Source: Neoroseomonas marina
GTDB taxonomy: Bacteria > Pseudomonadota > Alphaproteobacteria > Acetobacterales > Acetobacteraceae
Length of the DNA stretch: 64,000 nucleotides
Reading direction: 5' to 3'
Assembly (NCBI RefSeq): GCF_012927745.1
Contig: NZ_JABBKX010000003.1
Span: 434,001-498,000, forward strand
Position numbers and translations under genes: made by a program. The notes under the pieces were generated by a model. The model was given only the letters and a program-made list of their open reading frames with translations, was not told the origin of the DNA and did not search any database. Positions 36,034-45,702 of the stretch are shown here, piece after piece; the stretch's first letter is position 1, and every line of letters begins with the position of its first letter.

Positions 36034-37629
36034 CTAGGGTGCAATGGCGATGTAGCGGGTCGCCTCCGGCGGCTCGTCCCCCTGGTGGAAGGCCGCGGCC
36101 CGGGCCAGCGCCGCGCGGTCGGCGGCATCGAGCCGCCCGGCCTCGCGCAAATGTTCCGTCCAGGATTCCACCGCCCAGATCTCGACCCATCGCTCGGGAT
36201 GGGCGACGTCCTCCATCAGTCGCCAGGCCGCCGCACCGCTGCGCAGGCGGACGCGCCGCGCCTCCCGCATCGCCACCAGGAAGGCGTGCCGGTCCTTCGG
36301 GTCGATGCTGTAGCGCACCTGCTCCACGACGCGGCCGCTGTTCTCGGCGAGCACGCTGCGCAATTCGGCCGCGGGCGCCTCGGGGTTGGGCAACGGGACG
36401 GACGGCGCCTCGGGCGCCGGCGCCGCGTCGAGCCGCCAGCCGCGGACCGCGACCGCCGACACCGCGGCCGCGGCAGCCGCGAACAGCAGGGCCGGGCCGA
36501 CGCCGAGATGACTGCCCGCCCACCCCCACAGCACCGCGCCGAGCGTCATCGCGCCGAAGAAGCACAGCTGATAGATGCCGATCGCCCGCGCCCGCACCCA
36601 GGCGGGCGTCGCGAACTGCGCCGCGGCCTGCAGCGTGCTCGCCGCGGCAAGCCAGCCGGCGCCGAACATCAGCATGGAGATGCCCGCGGGCAGCCAATGC
36701 CCCGACACGCCCAGCAGGGCGAGCGCCGCCGCCGAAACCAGCGAGAAAGCCGTGACCATCCCGCCGCGCGTCGGCAGGCGGGTGCGCAGCGCCGGCAGGG
36801 CAAAGCCCGTCGCAACGGCGCCCACGCCCATCACGCCGAGCATCATGCCGTAGGCCTCCGGCCCCAGGCCGAGGCGGTGCCGCACCACCAGCGGCAGCAT
36901 CCCCCACACCGCCGCGGTGAAGAAGAAGAAGACGCAGGCGCGCAGGATGGTCGCGCGCATCGCGGGGCTGGCGAAGACGAAGCGCACCCCCGCGCGCATG
37001 GCGCCGAGGAAGTGCTCCGGCGGCAGCGGGTTCTCGGGCTTCGCCCGCTTCCAGAACAGCAGGGAGAGCAGCAGCGTCAGGAAGCAGACCGCGTTCAGCG
37101 CGAAGGCCGCCTCGGTGCCTGCCAGCGCGATGGCGAAGCCGCCGATCGCCGGGCCCACCGCGCGGGAAAGATTGAAGCCGATGCCGTTCAGCGCGATCGC
37201 CTGCACCAGGTCCTCGCGCGGCACCAGTTCCGGCGTCGTCGCCGCCCAGGCCGGGAAGTTCAGCGCATTGCCCGTGCCGATGCAGAAGGTGAAGAACAGC
37301 AGCGTCCAGGGCCCGACCACTCCCGCCCAGGTCAGCAGGGCCAGCATGCTCGCCACCGAGAAGACCCAGGCCTGCGCGCCGATCAGGTAGATCCGCCGGT
37401 CGATGATGTCCGCCGCGGCGCCGGCTGGCAGCGCCAGCAGGAAGACCGGCAGCATCGAGGCCGCCTGCACCGCGCTGACCATGGCCGGCGAGGGATCGAG
37501 CGAGGTCATCATCCACCCCGCCCCCGTGTTCTGGACCCACAGGCCGATATTGGCGGCGAGGTTCGCCCACCAGAGGAGGCGGAAGGCGGGATGGCGGAGT
37601 GGCGCGAAAGCGGCGGGCATGGGTTCCAA
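36034..37629 (-). CDS. MFS transporter with C-terminal ABM-like domain
   Basis: A 531-aa protein. Residues 1-415 form an MFS-type transporter of the MFS_3 (enterobactin exporter-like) group, with the DLV..A.aLNg motif QAIALNGIGFNLSRAVGPAIG. After a Pro/Ala-rich linker (about 415-435) comes a soluble 95-residue domain that looks like a dimeric alpha-beta barrel (VEQVRYSIDPKDRHAFLVAM, WVEIWAVESWTEHLRE). This extra domain is known in some MFS_3 proteins and may sense or modify cargo. Start may be ATG 37629 or 37620. Confidence 0.87.
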   Translation of the reverse strand: MEPMPAAFAPLRHPAFRLLWWANLAANIGLWVQNTGAGWMMTSLDPSPAMVSAVQAASMLPVFLLALPAGAAADIIDRRIYLIGAQAWVFSVASMLALLTWAGVVGPWTLLFFTFCIGTGNALNFPAWAATTPELVPREDLVQAIALNGIGFNLSRAVGPAIGGFAIALAGTEAAFALNAVCFLTLLLSLLFWKRAKPENPLPPEHFLGAMRAGVRFVFASPAMRATILRACVFFFFTAAVWGMLPLVVRHRLGLGPEAYGMMLGVMGVGAVATGFALPALRTRLPTRGGMVTAFSLVSAAALALLGVSGHWLPAGISMLMFGAGWLAAASTLQAAAQFATPAWVRARAIGIYQLCFFGAMTLGAVLWGWAGSHLGVGPALLFAAAAAAVSAVAVRGWRLDAAPAPEAPSVPLPNPEAPAAELRSVLAENSGRVVEQVRYSIDPKDRHAFLVAMREARRVRLRSGAAAWRLMEDVAHPERWVEIWAVESWTEHLREAGRLDAADRAALARAAAFHQGDEPPEATRYIAIAP

Positions 37630-37670
37630 CTGCCAGAGGCAGGGGGCTTGGGGGAAGCAAAGAACGCGCC

Positions 37671-38558
37671 TCAGCCCGGCGGCGCGCGCACGCCTCCGTT
37701 CCTGGCATGCAGCGCGAAGACCAGGGCATAGGAGATGATCATCAGCAGGAACCAGGCCCCGAGCTTGGTCAGCGGCACCGGCGACCAGCCCCCGCGCTGG
37801 TGCGGATAGAGCCAGGCGCCAGCGAAGGTGCCGAGGTTCTCGGCGAACCAGATGAACAGCGCGACGAGCAGGAAGCCCACCGGCAGGGGCATCCAGCGCC
37901 AGCGTCGCCAGGGTCGGAACCAGATGCGGCAGCGGCCGAACATCAGCCCCGTCGCGGCGAACAGCAGCCAGCGCGCATCCCAGGCGAAATGGTGGGCGAA
38001 GAAGTTGGCGTAGATCGCCGCCCCCAGCGCGAGGACCGCCCAGGCCGGCGGATGATGCGTGAAGCGGAAGTCGAACAGCCGCCAGGCGCGCGCGATGTAG
38101 GACCCGACCGCGGCATACATGAAGCCGGTGAAGAGTGGCACGCCGCCGATCCGGATGAAGGACGGCTCCGGGTAGGTCCAGGATCCCTGCGCGGTCTTGA
38201 ACACCTCCATCGCCGTGCCGACGAGGTGGAAGACGAGGATGACCTTCGCTTCCTCCCAGGTCTCCATCCGCGTCGCGAGCAGCGCACCCTGGATGGCGAG
38301 GCAGGCGAGCAGCAGGAAGTCGTAGCGCGGCAGCCAGGCGCCGCGCGGATAGAACAGGTGCGTCGCCACCAGCAGCGCCAGCAGCAGCCCGCCGAACAGG
38401 CAGGCCCAGCCCTGCTTCACCCCGAAGCGGAGGAACTCGTAGCAGCCCGACGCGCGGGGCCCGGCCAGGATGGCCCGCGCGCCGAGCCGCCGCTCCGCCG
38501 CGACGAACCGCGCGAGCAACGGCCAGGCGCGCGCGGCGCTGTCATCGGGGCGGGTCAT
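37671..38558 (-). CDS. DUF817 integral membrane protein
   Basis: A 295-aa protein with about 7-8 hydrophobic segments, of the DUF817 family. Family-like segments are EFLRFGVKQGWACLFGGLLL, FKTAQGSWTYPEPSF, FTGFMYAAVGSYIARAWRLF and ENLGTFAGAWLYPHQRGGW. Function of the family is unknown. It is 41 bp upstream of the MFS gene on the same strand and 51 bp downstream of a PH-domain gene, so these three may form one unit. Confidence 0.85.
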   Translation of the reverse strand: MTRPDDSAARAWPLLARFVAAERRLGARAILAGPRASGCYEFLRFGVKQGWACLFGGLLLALLVATHLFYPRGAWLPRYDFLLLACLAIQGALLATRMETWEEAKVILVFHLVGTAMEVFKTAQGSWTYPEPSFIRIGGVPLFTGFMYAAVGSYIARAWRLFDFRFTHHPPAWAVLALGAAIYANFFAHHFAWDARWLLFAATGLMFGRCRIWFRPWRRWRWMPLPVGFLLVALFIWFAENLGTFAGAWLYPHQRGGWSPVPLTKLGAWFLLMIISYALVFALHARNGGVRAPPG

Positions 38559-38609
38559 GCCGGCGCCGAGCGTCGCGGCGCGCCGTGGCGAAAGGACGGC
38601 CTGCCCGCG

Positions 38610-38999
38610 TCAGTCCAGCGTTGCGGCCGGGCCCTTGGGCCGCGCCGTCTGGTTCCACAGGGTGCGGATCTTCTCGCTGACGCCGATCGGATCGGCGATG
38701 CCGCGCAGCACGTGGGTTTCCTCCGAACGGCCTTCCATCGACTTGATGACGATGTCGCCGATGCCGGTCAGCCGGTGCCAGATGCTCTGCTTCACCACCA
38801 CGTCGCGGATACGGAAGATCTCGATATCGTCGCGCACCTTGGTCCAGAAGCCGGAGGTGACGGTGATCCGCTCGTTCGTGACCGTGATGCGCTGCCGCCC
38901 CAGGAAGGGCAGGCCGAGCATCAGGACGGACAGGACGAGCCAGAGCGGCCCATAGGAGCGCCGCGTCTCGCGCGCCTCCAGGATGACGGTCTCGGTCAT
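38610..38999 (-). CDS. Bacterial PH-domain (YdbS/bPH2-like) membrane protein
   Basis: A 129-aa protein with one hydrophobic segment (about 16-32, GPLWLVLSVLMLGLPFLG) followed by a bPH2 domain: RITVTNERITVTSGFWTKVR, DIEIFRIRDVVVKQSIWHRL, IGDIVIKSMEGRSEETHVLR. The fold is associated with bacterial membrane proteins of unsettled role. I chose ATG 38999; the 39 upstream codons of the open frame are Pro/Arg-rich and unsupported. Confidence 0.85.
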   Translation of the reverse strand: MTETVILEARETRRSYGPLWLVLSVLMLGLPFLGRQRITVTNERITVTSGFWTKVRDDIEIFRIRDVVVKQSIWHRLTGIGDIVIKSMEGRSEETHVLRGIADPIGVSEKIRTLWNQTARPKGPAATLD

Positions 39000-39206
39000 G
39001 CGGTGTTCCTCGTAACGCTCACGGAATACGGGCGCGCGGGTCGGCGGGCAACGGGGAAGGACCTGCGGCGGCGGCGGGCGCGGCGGAAAGCGGTACCTCC
39101 CGGACAAGCGCCGCATGGAAGAAGAATCTTTCTTTCATCCGGCTATTGTGCCGGCTTCACGAAAATACTTTCTCTCCTGCACCGCAATGTCACCGGGACG
39201 CCCGCC

Positions 39207-40160
39207 ATGCCGAAGGTCCATGTCATCCACGAGAACGACGCCTGGCTCGCGCCCCTGCGCGCCTCCTTCGCGCGGCTCGGCGCGCCGCTCGAGGAATGGT
39301 TCCTCGACCGCGGCATCCTCGACCTGACGCGCCCGCCGCCCGAAGGCGTCTTCTACAATCGCATGTCCGCCTCCTCGCACACGCGCGGGCACCACTACGC
39401 GCCGGAATACGCGGCCGCCGTGGTCGAATGGCTCGAGCGCCACGGCCGCACCGTGGTGAACGGCCGTCGCGCGCTGCAGCTGGAAGTCTCGAAGGTCGCG
39501 CAATACGAAGCGCTCGCCGCCTGGGACATCCCGACGCCCCCGACGCTCGCCGTGGTCGGCGAGGATCACCTGCGCGAGGCCGCCGGCCGCATCGGCTTCC
39601 CCCTGATCCTGAAGCACAACCGCGCCGGCAAGGGCCTCGGCGTGCAACTGGTGAAGAGCGCCGCCGCGCTCGAGGAAGCCGTCGCCCGCATCGCCGCCAG
39701 CGAGGATCCCTACGCCCTGCCCCGCGACGGGATCTGGCTGGTGCAGCGCTATGTCGCGGCGCCCGAGCCCTTCATCACCCGTGCCGAGTTCATCGGCGGG
39801 AAATTCCTCTACGCCGTGCGCGTCGACACCTCGGAAGGCTTCGAGCTCTGCCCGGCGGATGCCTGCGCCATCCCCGAGGGCGCCGCCTGCCCCGCCGTCG
39901 CGCCGGGCGAGAAGTTCCGCATCGTCGAGGACTTCGCGCATCCGCTGATCCCGCGCATGGAATCCTTCCTCACCGCGAACGGCATCGGCGTCGGCGCGAT
40001 CGAGTTCATCACCGATGCGGCGGGCGAGACCTTCGCCTACGACGTCAACACCAACACCAACTACAACGCGGAGGCCGAGCGCCGCGCCGGCATCTCCGCG
40101 ACCGACGCGCTGGCGCGCCATCTCCTCGCGCTGCTGCCGCGCGCCGCCAAGGCGGCCTGA
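39207..40160 (+). CDS. RimK-like ATP-grasp ligase
   Basis: A 317-aa ATP-grasp enzyme. The N-terminal domain carries EGVFYNRMSASSHTRGHHYA, and the ATP-grasp core has FPLILKHNRAGKGLGVQLVK, QRYVAAPEPFITRAEFIGGK and the metal site AIEFITDAAGETFAYDVNTN. It probably joins an amino acid to a carboxylate using ATP, like RimK/LysX; the acceptor is unknown. ATG 39207 follows CACCGGGACG rather than a strong ribosome site. The Bug receptor gene starts 2 bp after its stop, so the two are translationally coupled. Confidence 0.85.
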   Translation: MPKVHVIHENDAWLAPLRASFARLGAPLEEWFLDRGILDLTRPPPEGVFYNRMSASSHTRGHHYAPEYAAAVVEWLERHGRTVVNGRRALQLEVSKVAQYEALAAWDIPTPPTLAVVGEDHLREAAGRIGFPLILKHNRAGKGLGVQLVKSAAALEEAVARIAASEDPYALPRDGIWLVQRYVAAPEPFITRAEFIGGKFLYAVRVDTSEGFELCPADACAIPEGAACPAVAPGEKFRIVEDFAHPLIPRMESFLTANGIGVGAIEFITDAAGETFAYDVNTNTNYNAEAERRAGISATDALARHLLALLPRAAKAA

Positions 40161-40162
40161 CG

Positions 40163-41119
40163 ATGCGCCGGCTGCTGCTCGCGGTCCTCGCCGCGGCGGC
40201 CCTTGCCGGGCCGGCGCGGGCCGAGGACGCCGCCCGCCCGATCCGCTGGCTGGTCGGCCTTCCCGCCGGCAGCGGACCGGACATGCTGACGCGCCTGCTG
40301 GCCGAACGGCTGGCGGCGCAACTCGGCCGGCCGATCGTGGTCGAGAACCGGCCCGGCGCGGCGGGGAACATCGCCGCGGCGGCGCTCGCCCGCGCGCCGG
40401 CGGACGGGTCGACGCTCGGCACGCTGCTCGCCGCGACGGTCGCGATCAACCGGCACCTCTATCGCGACCTCGGCTTCGATCCCGCGCGGGACTTCACGCC
40501 GATCAGCCATTTCGCGTCCTTCCCGGGCGTGCTGCTGGTGCATCCCTCGGTGCCGGTGGAAACCCTCGCCGAGTTCGCCGCCTGGGCCCGAGCGCAGCCG
40601 CAGGCGCCGCTCTGCGCCACGGGTGGCGCGGGGGTGGTGCCGCATCTCGCGCTCGCCTGGCTGATGCGGGAGATCGGCGCGCGCTGCGAGTTCGTCCATT
40701 ACCGCGGCAGCCCCGAGGCGCAGCGCGACCTCATCGCCGGGCGCGTCGGCGTGCTGATGGACGGGCTGCCGACCTCCCTGCCCGGCCTGGCCGCGGGCCG
40801 GTCGCGCGGCGTCGCCGTCACATCCCTCCGGCCAAGCGCGCTTGCGCCCGACCTGCCGACCATCGCCGCGAGCCTGCCGGGCTTCGAGGCGCTGTCGTGG
40901 ATCGCGGTCGGCGCCGCGGCCGGCCTGCCCGAGCCGCTCGCGGCGCAGATCGAAGCCGCGGTGGCGCAGGCCATGCAGGATCCCGCGCTGCTCGAGCGGT
41001 TCCGCGCCCTTGGCGTCGAGCCGGCCGCCTCGGGCCGGGCCGCCCTCGCGGCCCGCATCGCGGCCGAGGATGCGCGATGGGGGACGGTGGTACGGGATGT
41101 CGGGATCACGCTCGACTAG
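40163..41119 (+). CDS. Bug/TctC-family solute-binding protein
   Basis: A 318-aa periplasmic receptor with a classical signal peptide ending at ARA-ED. Family loops are RWLVGLPAGSGPDMLTRLLA and IVVENRPGAAGNIAAAALAR. It differs in having two extra cysteines (LCATGG and ARCEFV). It is coupled to the preceding ATP-grasp ligase, an unusual partner, and no TctA/TctB genes follow. Confidence 0.9.
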   Translation: MRRLLLAVLAAAALAGPARAEDAARPIRWLVGLPAGSGPDMLTRLLAERLAAQLGRPIVVENRPGAAGNIAAAALARAPADGSTLGTLLAATVAINRHLYRDLGFDPARDFTPISHFASFPGVLLVHPSVPVETLAEFAAWARAQPQAPLCATGGAGVVPHLALAWLMREIGARCEFVHYRGSPEAQRDLIAGRVGVLMDGLPTSLPGLAAGRSRGVAVTSLRPSALAPDLPTIAASLPGFEALSWIAVGAAAGLPEPLAAQIEAAVAQAMQDPALLERFRALGVEPAASGRAALAARIAAEDARWGTVVRDVGITLD

Positions 41120-41183
41120 TCGCATCGCCGGGAACGGATCCGCTTCGCCGCTGCCGGCACGATAGGTCCGTGCTAGGAACGAT

Positions 41184-41537
41184 GCATCCGGGGCCGACCG
41201 CGAGACCTTCGCGGCGAACCAGCTTCCCCCGGTCAATGCCTTCTGGTCCGTCACCATGTATCACGGCGGCAACCAGCTGCTCGTGCAGAACCCGATCGAC
41301 CGCTACCTGATCAACGCGCCCATGCTGAACGGCATGAAGCGCAACCCGGATGGCGGAGTGACGATCCACATCCGGACGGACGACCCGGGCGCGGAGCTGC
41401 GGCCGAACTGGCTGCCGGCGCCGGACGGGCCGATCTACCTCGTGATGCGGCTCTACTGGCCGAAGACCGAGGCGCCGTCCCTGCTGCCCATCGGTCGCGG
41501 CGCCTGGCAGCCGCCAGGCATCGTCAAGGTCGGCTGA
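41184..41537 (+). pseudogene. DUF1214 C-terminal remnant
   Basis: The frame from about 41184 encodes FAANQLPPVNAFWSVTMYHG then NPIDRYLINAPMLNGMKRN and WLPAPDGPIYLVMRLYWPK, the conserved end of DUF1214 (often fused to DUF1254). Full proteins are 300-480 aa; only about 118 residues remain and no start or N-terminal domain precedes them. The fragment follows the Bug gene by about 65 bp. A deletion removed the front of the gene. An internal ATG at 41256 could still give a 93-aa peptide. Confidence 0.75.
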
Positions 41538-41599
41538 CGGATCCCAAGGACCTCATCGGGCTTTCGAAGGGAGACTCCGGGGCAAGGAGCCTCCGGCCT

Positions 41600-42295
41600 T
41601 CAGGCCGCAAGCCAGGCTGCGAGCGCGGCGGTGACCGCCTCGGGCGCTTCCATCGTCGGCAGGTGCCCGGCCCCCTCGAAGTGGCGCAGGCGGGCGCCAG
41701 GGATCAGGGCCGCCATCTCGGCGGCGAGGTGCGGCGGCGTGAGCGCATCCTCCGCCCCCACCCCGACCAGCGTCGGCACCGCGATGCGCGCGAGGTCCGG
41801 ACGCGAATCGACCCGGTGCATGATCGCCTCCTGCTGGCGCAGGAAGGCGTCCTTGCCGACCCGCTCGGCCATCTCCATCACCTCGGCCGCGAGCGGGCCG
41901 TCGAGCCTGGAGGGGTGGATCAGCTGCGGCAGCAGCCGCGGTGTCACCCCGCGGAACTGCCCCGAGCGCGACAGGGAGATGAGGCCGCGCCGCCGGCGCT
42001 TCTGTTCCTCGGTGTCGGCGCGGGCGGAGGTGTCGAGCAGGCAGAGCCGGGTCACCCGCTCCGGCGCCTGGCGCATGATCTCGAGCGCGACGTAGCCACC
42101 CATCGACAGGCCGGCCAGCGCGAAGTCGCCCTGCACGCCGGCGACCGCCCGGGACGCCATGGCCTCGATACGGTCATCCCGGGTGAGGTCCGCGATCACC
42201 GGCCGCGCCAGCGGCGCCAGCGCCGCCGCCTGGTCGCGCCAAAGCCGCGCATCGCAGAGCAGGCCAGGGAGGAGGAGGAGCGTGACGGGCTGCAT
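41600..42295 (-). CDS. Alpha/beta hydrolase
   Basis: A 231-aa alpha/beta-fold hydrolase. The nucleophile is Ser in AGLSMGGYVALEIMRQAPER (about Ser75), the oxyanion region is LLPGLLCDARLW, the acid is in VGVGAEDALTPP and the histidine is in EGAGHLPTMEAPEAV. The lid is short. It resembles small esterases or MenH-like enzymes; no substrate evidence exists. I chose ATG 42295 as the family N-terminus starts there. Confidence 0.85.
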   Translation of the reverse strand: MQPVTLLLLPGLLCDARLWRDQAAALAPLARPVIADLTRDDRIEAMASRAVAGVQGDFALAGLSMGGYVALEIMRQAPERVTRLCLLDTSARADTEEQKRRRRGLISLSRSGQFRGVTPRLLPQLIHPSRLDGPLAAEVMEMAERVGKDAFLRQQEAIMHRVDSRPDLARIAVPTLVGVGAEDALTPPHLAAEMAALIPGARLRHFEGAGHLPTMEAPEAVTAALAAWLAA

Positions 42296-42519
42296 GGGAG
42301 GGGCTCTATCCCGCCCCGGTCGGGCCGTCCATGCGTCCCGCGCGGGCCGGCCACGGCGGAAAACCTTGATCTTCTGGCCGAAGCGGCGCATATCCGGCGC
42401 GCTCGTGGACTGGCGGGCCGGATCGTCGGCCCCGGATTGCGCGCCCTCCCGGGGCTCGGCCACCCACCGCACCCCCAATCCGGTTGCCCGCCGCGGCGGG
42501 CCCATGGAAAAGAGCGACG

Positions 42520-44391
42520 TTGAACGATACGCAGATTGCGGCCGCCGAGGCGGCCGACGCCCAGGCTCAGCCGGGCACCGCCCCCGTGGCGAACGAGGCC
42601 ACCACCGGCCTGGATGCGGCGCCCGCCGCCGCCGATGAGGCGACCCCGGTCGCCGAGGAGACCGCCGCCCTCGCGGCCGACGACGCCGTCGAGGACGAGG
42701 TTCCCGAGTACACCGAGGAAGACGAGCCGGAGCCCCCGCGCACGACCTTCGCCGATCTCGGCCTGTCCGAGGAACTGCTCCGGGCCGTGTCCGAATCCGG
42801 ATACGTCCACCCGACGCCGATCCAGGAAAATGCCATTCCCTGGGTGCTGATGGGCCGCGACGTGCTGGGCTGCGCCCAGACGGGCACCGGCAAGACGGCG
42901 TCCTTCGTGCTGCCGATGATGGACATCCTGGCCGGCAGTCGCGCCAAGGCGCGCATGCCGCGCAGCCTGATCCTGGAGCCCACGCGCGAGCTCGCGTTGC
43001 AGGTGGCCGAGAACTTCGAGAAGTACGGCAAGTACCTCAAGCTCAACCACGCTCTGCTGATCGGCGGGGAGAGCATGAACGACCAGCGCGACGTGCTCGA
43101 GAAGGGCGTCGACGTGCTGATCGCCACGCCCGGCCGGCTGCTCGACCTGTTCGACCGCGGCCGCATCCTGATGGCGGATTGCAAGCTGCTGGTGATCGAC
43201 GAGGCGGACCGCATGCTGGACATGGGGTTCATCCCCGATGTCGAGCGTATCGTCTCCCTGCTGCCGCAGATGCGCCAGACGCTGTTCTTCAGCGCCACCA
43301 TGGCGCCGGAGATCCGCAAGCTCGCCGACGCCTTCCTGTCGAACCCGAAGGAGATCACGGTCGCGCCGCCGGCCTCGGTGGCGGCGACGATCACCACCGG
43401 CATCGTCTTCGTGCAGCCGCACGACAAGCGCGAGGCGCTGCGTCGCCTGATCCGGTCCGAGAAGGTCCAGAACGCGCTGATCTTCTGCAACAAGAAGATC
43501 GAGGTCGACATCCTCTACAAGTCGCTGAAGAAGCACCGCTTCAGCGTCGGCGCGCTGCATGGCGACATGGACCAGGCGTCCCGCTTCGCGACGCTGAACG
43601 CCTTCAAGGCCGGCGAGCTTCAGCTGCTGGTCTGCTCGGACGTCGCGGCGCGCGGCATCGACATCGGCGGGCTGAGCCACGTCTTCAACTTCGACGTTCC
43701 CTTCCGCGATGAGGACTACGTGCACCGCATCGGCCGCACCGGCCGCGCGGGGCGCGAGGGCCACGCCTACACCATCGCGACCGCCGATGACGCCAAGAAC
43801 GTCGCGGCGATCGAGAAGCTGACCGGCAAGCCGATCCCGCGCATGGCGGTCGAGGGCCTCGACGTCGTGCCGGAGGAGGAGATCGAGGAAGCGCGCAACG
43901 CGCCGAAGGGCCGCGGCCGCGGCGCGTCGTCCGCCGCGAAGGGCCGCGGCGGGGATCGCCGCGAAAGTGGACGCCGCGACGGCAGCCGCCGGGACGGGCC
44001 GCCGCGCGACCGCGCCCCACGGGACCGCGACGAGGCCGCCGAGGCCCGTCCACGCCGCGAGCGCGAGCGCGACGAAGCGCCTGCCGATGCGGCGCCACGT
44101 CGCGAGCGGGATCGCGACCGCGACCGCAGCGCCCGGATCGAACGCGAGACCGCCGAGGCCGCCCGCACCGACCGCGAGCCGCGCCGCGAGCGGGAGCGCG
44201 ACCGGGAGCGCGACCGGGATCGCGACCGCGATCGGGACGGCCGCGAGCGCCGCTACCGGCAGGAGGACCTGGGACCGGCCGTGAAGGGCTTCGGCGATGC
44301 CGTGCCGGCCTTCATGCTGATCCCGCTGCCCCGCCCGCGCGCCGAGAAGCCCGCCGCCCCCGAGGCGGCGCCGGAAACCGAAGCCGCCTGA
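42520..44391 (+). CDS. DEAD-box RNA helicase with long RD-rich tail
   Basis: An ATP-dependent RNA helicase of the RhlE/DeaD type. It has an acidic N-terminal extension (1-75), then the helicase core with the Q motif (HPTPIQ), [18 protein letters not shown] (VIDEADRM), SAT and [11 protein letters not shown]. From about residue 470 the tail is very basic and repetitive, with Arg-Asp/Arg-Glu dipeptides ([18 protein letters not shown]), ending in a short hydrophobic [10 protein letters not shown] stretch. The start is uncertain: no in-frame ATG lies upstream of the core, and TTG 42520 ([10 protein letters not shown], 623 aa) is the best candidate. Confidence 0.92.
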   Translation: MNDTQIAAAEAADAQAQPGTAPVANEATTGLDAAPAAADEATPVAEETAALAADDAVEDEVPEYTEEDEPEPPRTTFADLGLSEELLRAVSESGYVHPTPIQENAIPWVLMGRDVLGCAQTGTGKTASFVLPMMDILAGSRAKARMPRSLILEPTRELALQVAENFEKYGKYLKLNHALLIGGESMNDQRDVLEKGVDVLIATPGRLLDLFDRGRILMADCKLLVIDEADRMLDMGFIPDVERIVSLLPQMRQTLFFSATMAPEIRKLADAFLSNPKEITVAPPASVAATITTGIVFVQPHDKREALRRLIRSEKVQNALIFCNKKIEVDILYKSLKKHRFSVGALHGDMDQASRFATLNAFKAGELQLLVCSDVAARGIDIGGLSHVFNFDVPFRDEDYVHRIGRTGRAGREGHAYTIATADDAKNVAAIEKLTGKPIPRMAVEGLDVVPEEEIEEARNAPKGRGRGASSAAKGRGGDRRESGRRDGSRRDGPPRDRAPRDRDEAAEARPRRERERDEAPADAAPRRERDRDRDRSARIERETAEAARTDREPRRERERDRERDRDRDRDRDGRERRYRQEDLGPAVKGFGDAVPAFMLIPLPRPRAEKPAAPEAAPETEAA

Positions 44392-44489
44392 CGCCCGGCC
44401 GGGCGCGACCCGCCCGGCCCCCTTCGCCATTGCCCGAGCGCCGGCGGAATCGCATCCTGCCGCCGGCCATACTCGCCGGAGGACATGCC

Positions 44490-45686
44490 ATGAACGTCGT
44501 CTCCAAGCCCGCCACCAAGTCGCAGTTCGTCTGGGACGACCCGCTGCTGCTCGATGATGTCCTCACCGAGGACGAGCGCATGATCCGCGACAGCGCGCGC
44601 GACTTCTGCCAGGAGAAGCTGCTGCCGCGCGTGCAGGAAGCCTTCCGCAAGGAACACTTCCACCGCGAGATCATGAACGAGTTCGGCGAGATGGGCTTCC
44701 TCGGCGCCACGCTCGACAGCCATGGCTGCGCCGGCGTCGGCTACGTCTCCTACGGCCTGATGGCGCGCGAGGTGGAGCGCGTCGATTCCGGCTACCGCTC
44801 GGCGTTCTCGGTGCAGTCCTCGCTGGTGATGTACCCGATCCACGCCTTCGGGTCGGACGCGCAGAAGGACAAGTACCTGCCGAAGCTGCGCACCGGCGAG
44901 TGGGTCGGGTGCTTCGGCCTGACCGAGCCGGATGCCGGGTCCGACCCGAATTCGATGCGCACCCGCGCCCGGAAGGTCGATGGCGGCTACATCCTGAACG
45001 GCTCCAAGACCTGGATCACCAACGCGCCGATCGCCGACGTCGCCGTGGTCTGGGCGAAGGACGACGAGGGCATCCTGCGCGGCTTCGTGCTCGAGCGCGG
45101 GATGAAGGGCCTCTCCTTCCCGAAGATCGAAGGCAAGTTCTCGCTGCGCGCCTCCGTCACCGGCATGATCATGATGGATGACGTCTTCGTGCCGGAGGAG
45201 AACAGGCTGCCGGGCGTGAAGTCGCTCGCCGGTCCCTTCTCCTGCCTCAACCGCGCACGCTACGGTATCGCCTGGGGCGCGCTCGGCGCCGCGGAAGACT
45301 GCTGGCACCGCGCGCGCGACTACACGCTGAACCGCAAGATGTTCGGCAAGCCGCTGGCGCAGACGCAGCTCATCCAGAAGAAGCTGGCGGACATGATGAC
45401 CGAGATCACGCTCGGCCTGCATGCCGTGCTGCGCGTCGGCCGCCTGATGGACGAGCACAAGGCGGCGCCGGAGATGATCTCCCTGGTGAAGCGCAACAAC
45501 TGCGGCAAGTCGCTCGACATCGCGCGCGTCGCCCGCGACATGCATGGCGGCAACGGAATCGTGGACGAATACCACGTGATCCGCCACGTCATGAACCTCG
45601 AGACGGTGAACACGTACGAGGGCACCCACGACGTGCACGCGCTGATCCTCGGCCGTGCGCAGACGGGGCTCAACGCCTTCGGCTGA
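44490..45686 (+). CDS. gcdH: Glutaryl-CoA dehydrogenase-like acyl-CoA dehydrogenase
   Basis: A 398-aa FAD enzyme that oxidises and decarboxylates glutaryl-CoA to crotonyl-CoA in lysine/tryptophan/aromatic degradation. Typical segments are [60 protein letters not shown] and the catalytic glutamate in [18 protein letters not shown]. The arginine in MRTRA near the substrate pocket is typical of GcdH. ATG 44490 follows GGAGGACATGCC. It is the first gene of a plus-strand run with DUF2721 17 bp later. Confidence 0.9.
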   Translation: MNVVSKPATKSQFVWDDPLLLDDVLTEDERMIRDSARDFCQEKLLPRVQEAFRKEHFHREIMNEFGEMGFLGATLDSHGCAGVGYVSYGLMAREVERVDSGYRSAFSVQSSLVMYPIHAFGSDAQKDKYLPKLRTGEWVGCFGLTEPDAGSDPNSMRTRARKVDGGYILNGSKTWITNAPIADVAVVWAKDDEGILRGFVLERGMKGLSFPKIEGKFSLRASVTGMIMMDDVFVPEENRLPGVKSLAGPFSCLNRARYGIAWGALGAAEDCWHRARDYTLNRKMFGKPLAQTQLIQKKLADMMTEITLGLHAVLRVGRLMDEHKAAPEMISLVKRNNCGKSLDIARVARDMHGGNGIVDEYHVIRHVMNLETVNTYEGTHDVHALILGRAQTGLNAFG

Positions 45687-45702
45687 CCCCGGAGGGGCGG
45701 GC

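Noticed and set aside
35970-36128. Longer N-terminus for Dps
   Set aside because: The extra codons are Arg/Pro-rich, overlap the end of the MFS gene and are not found in the family.
44185-44250. Possible CRISPR or DNA repeat array from regularly spaced hexamers
   Set aside because: The repeats are in frame within the helicase gene and encode Arg-Asp/Arg-Glu dipeptides with no spacers.
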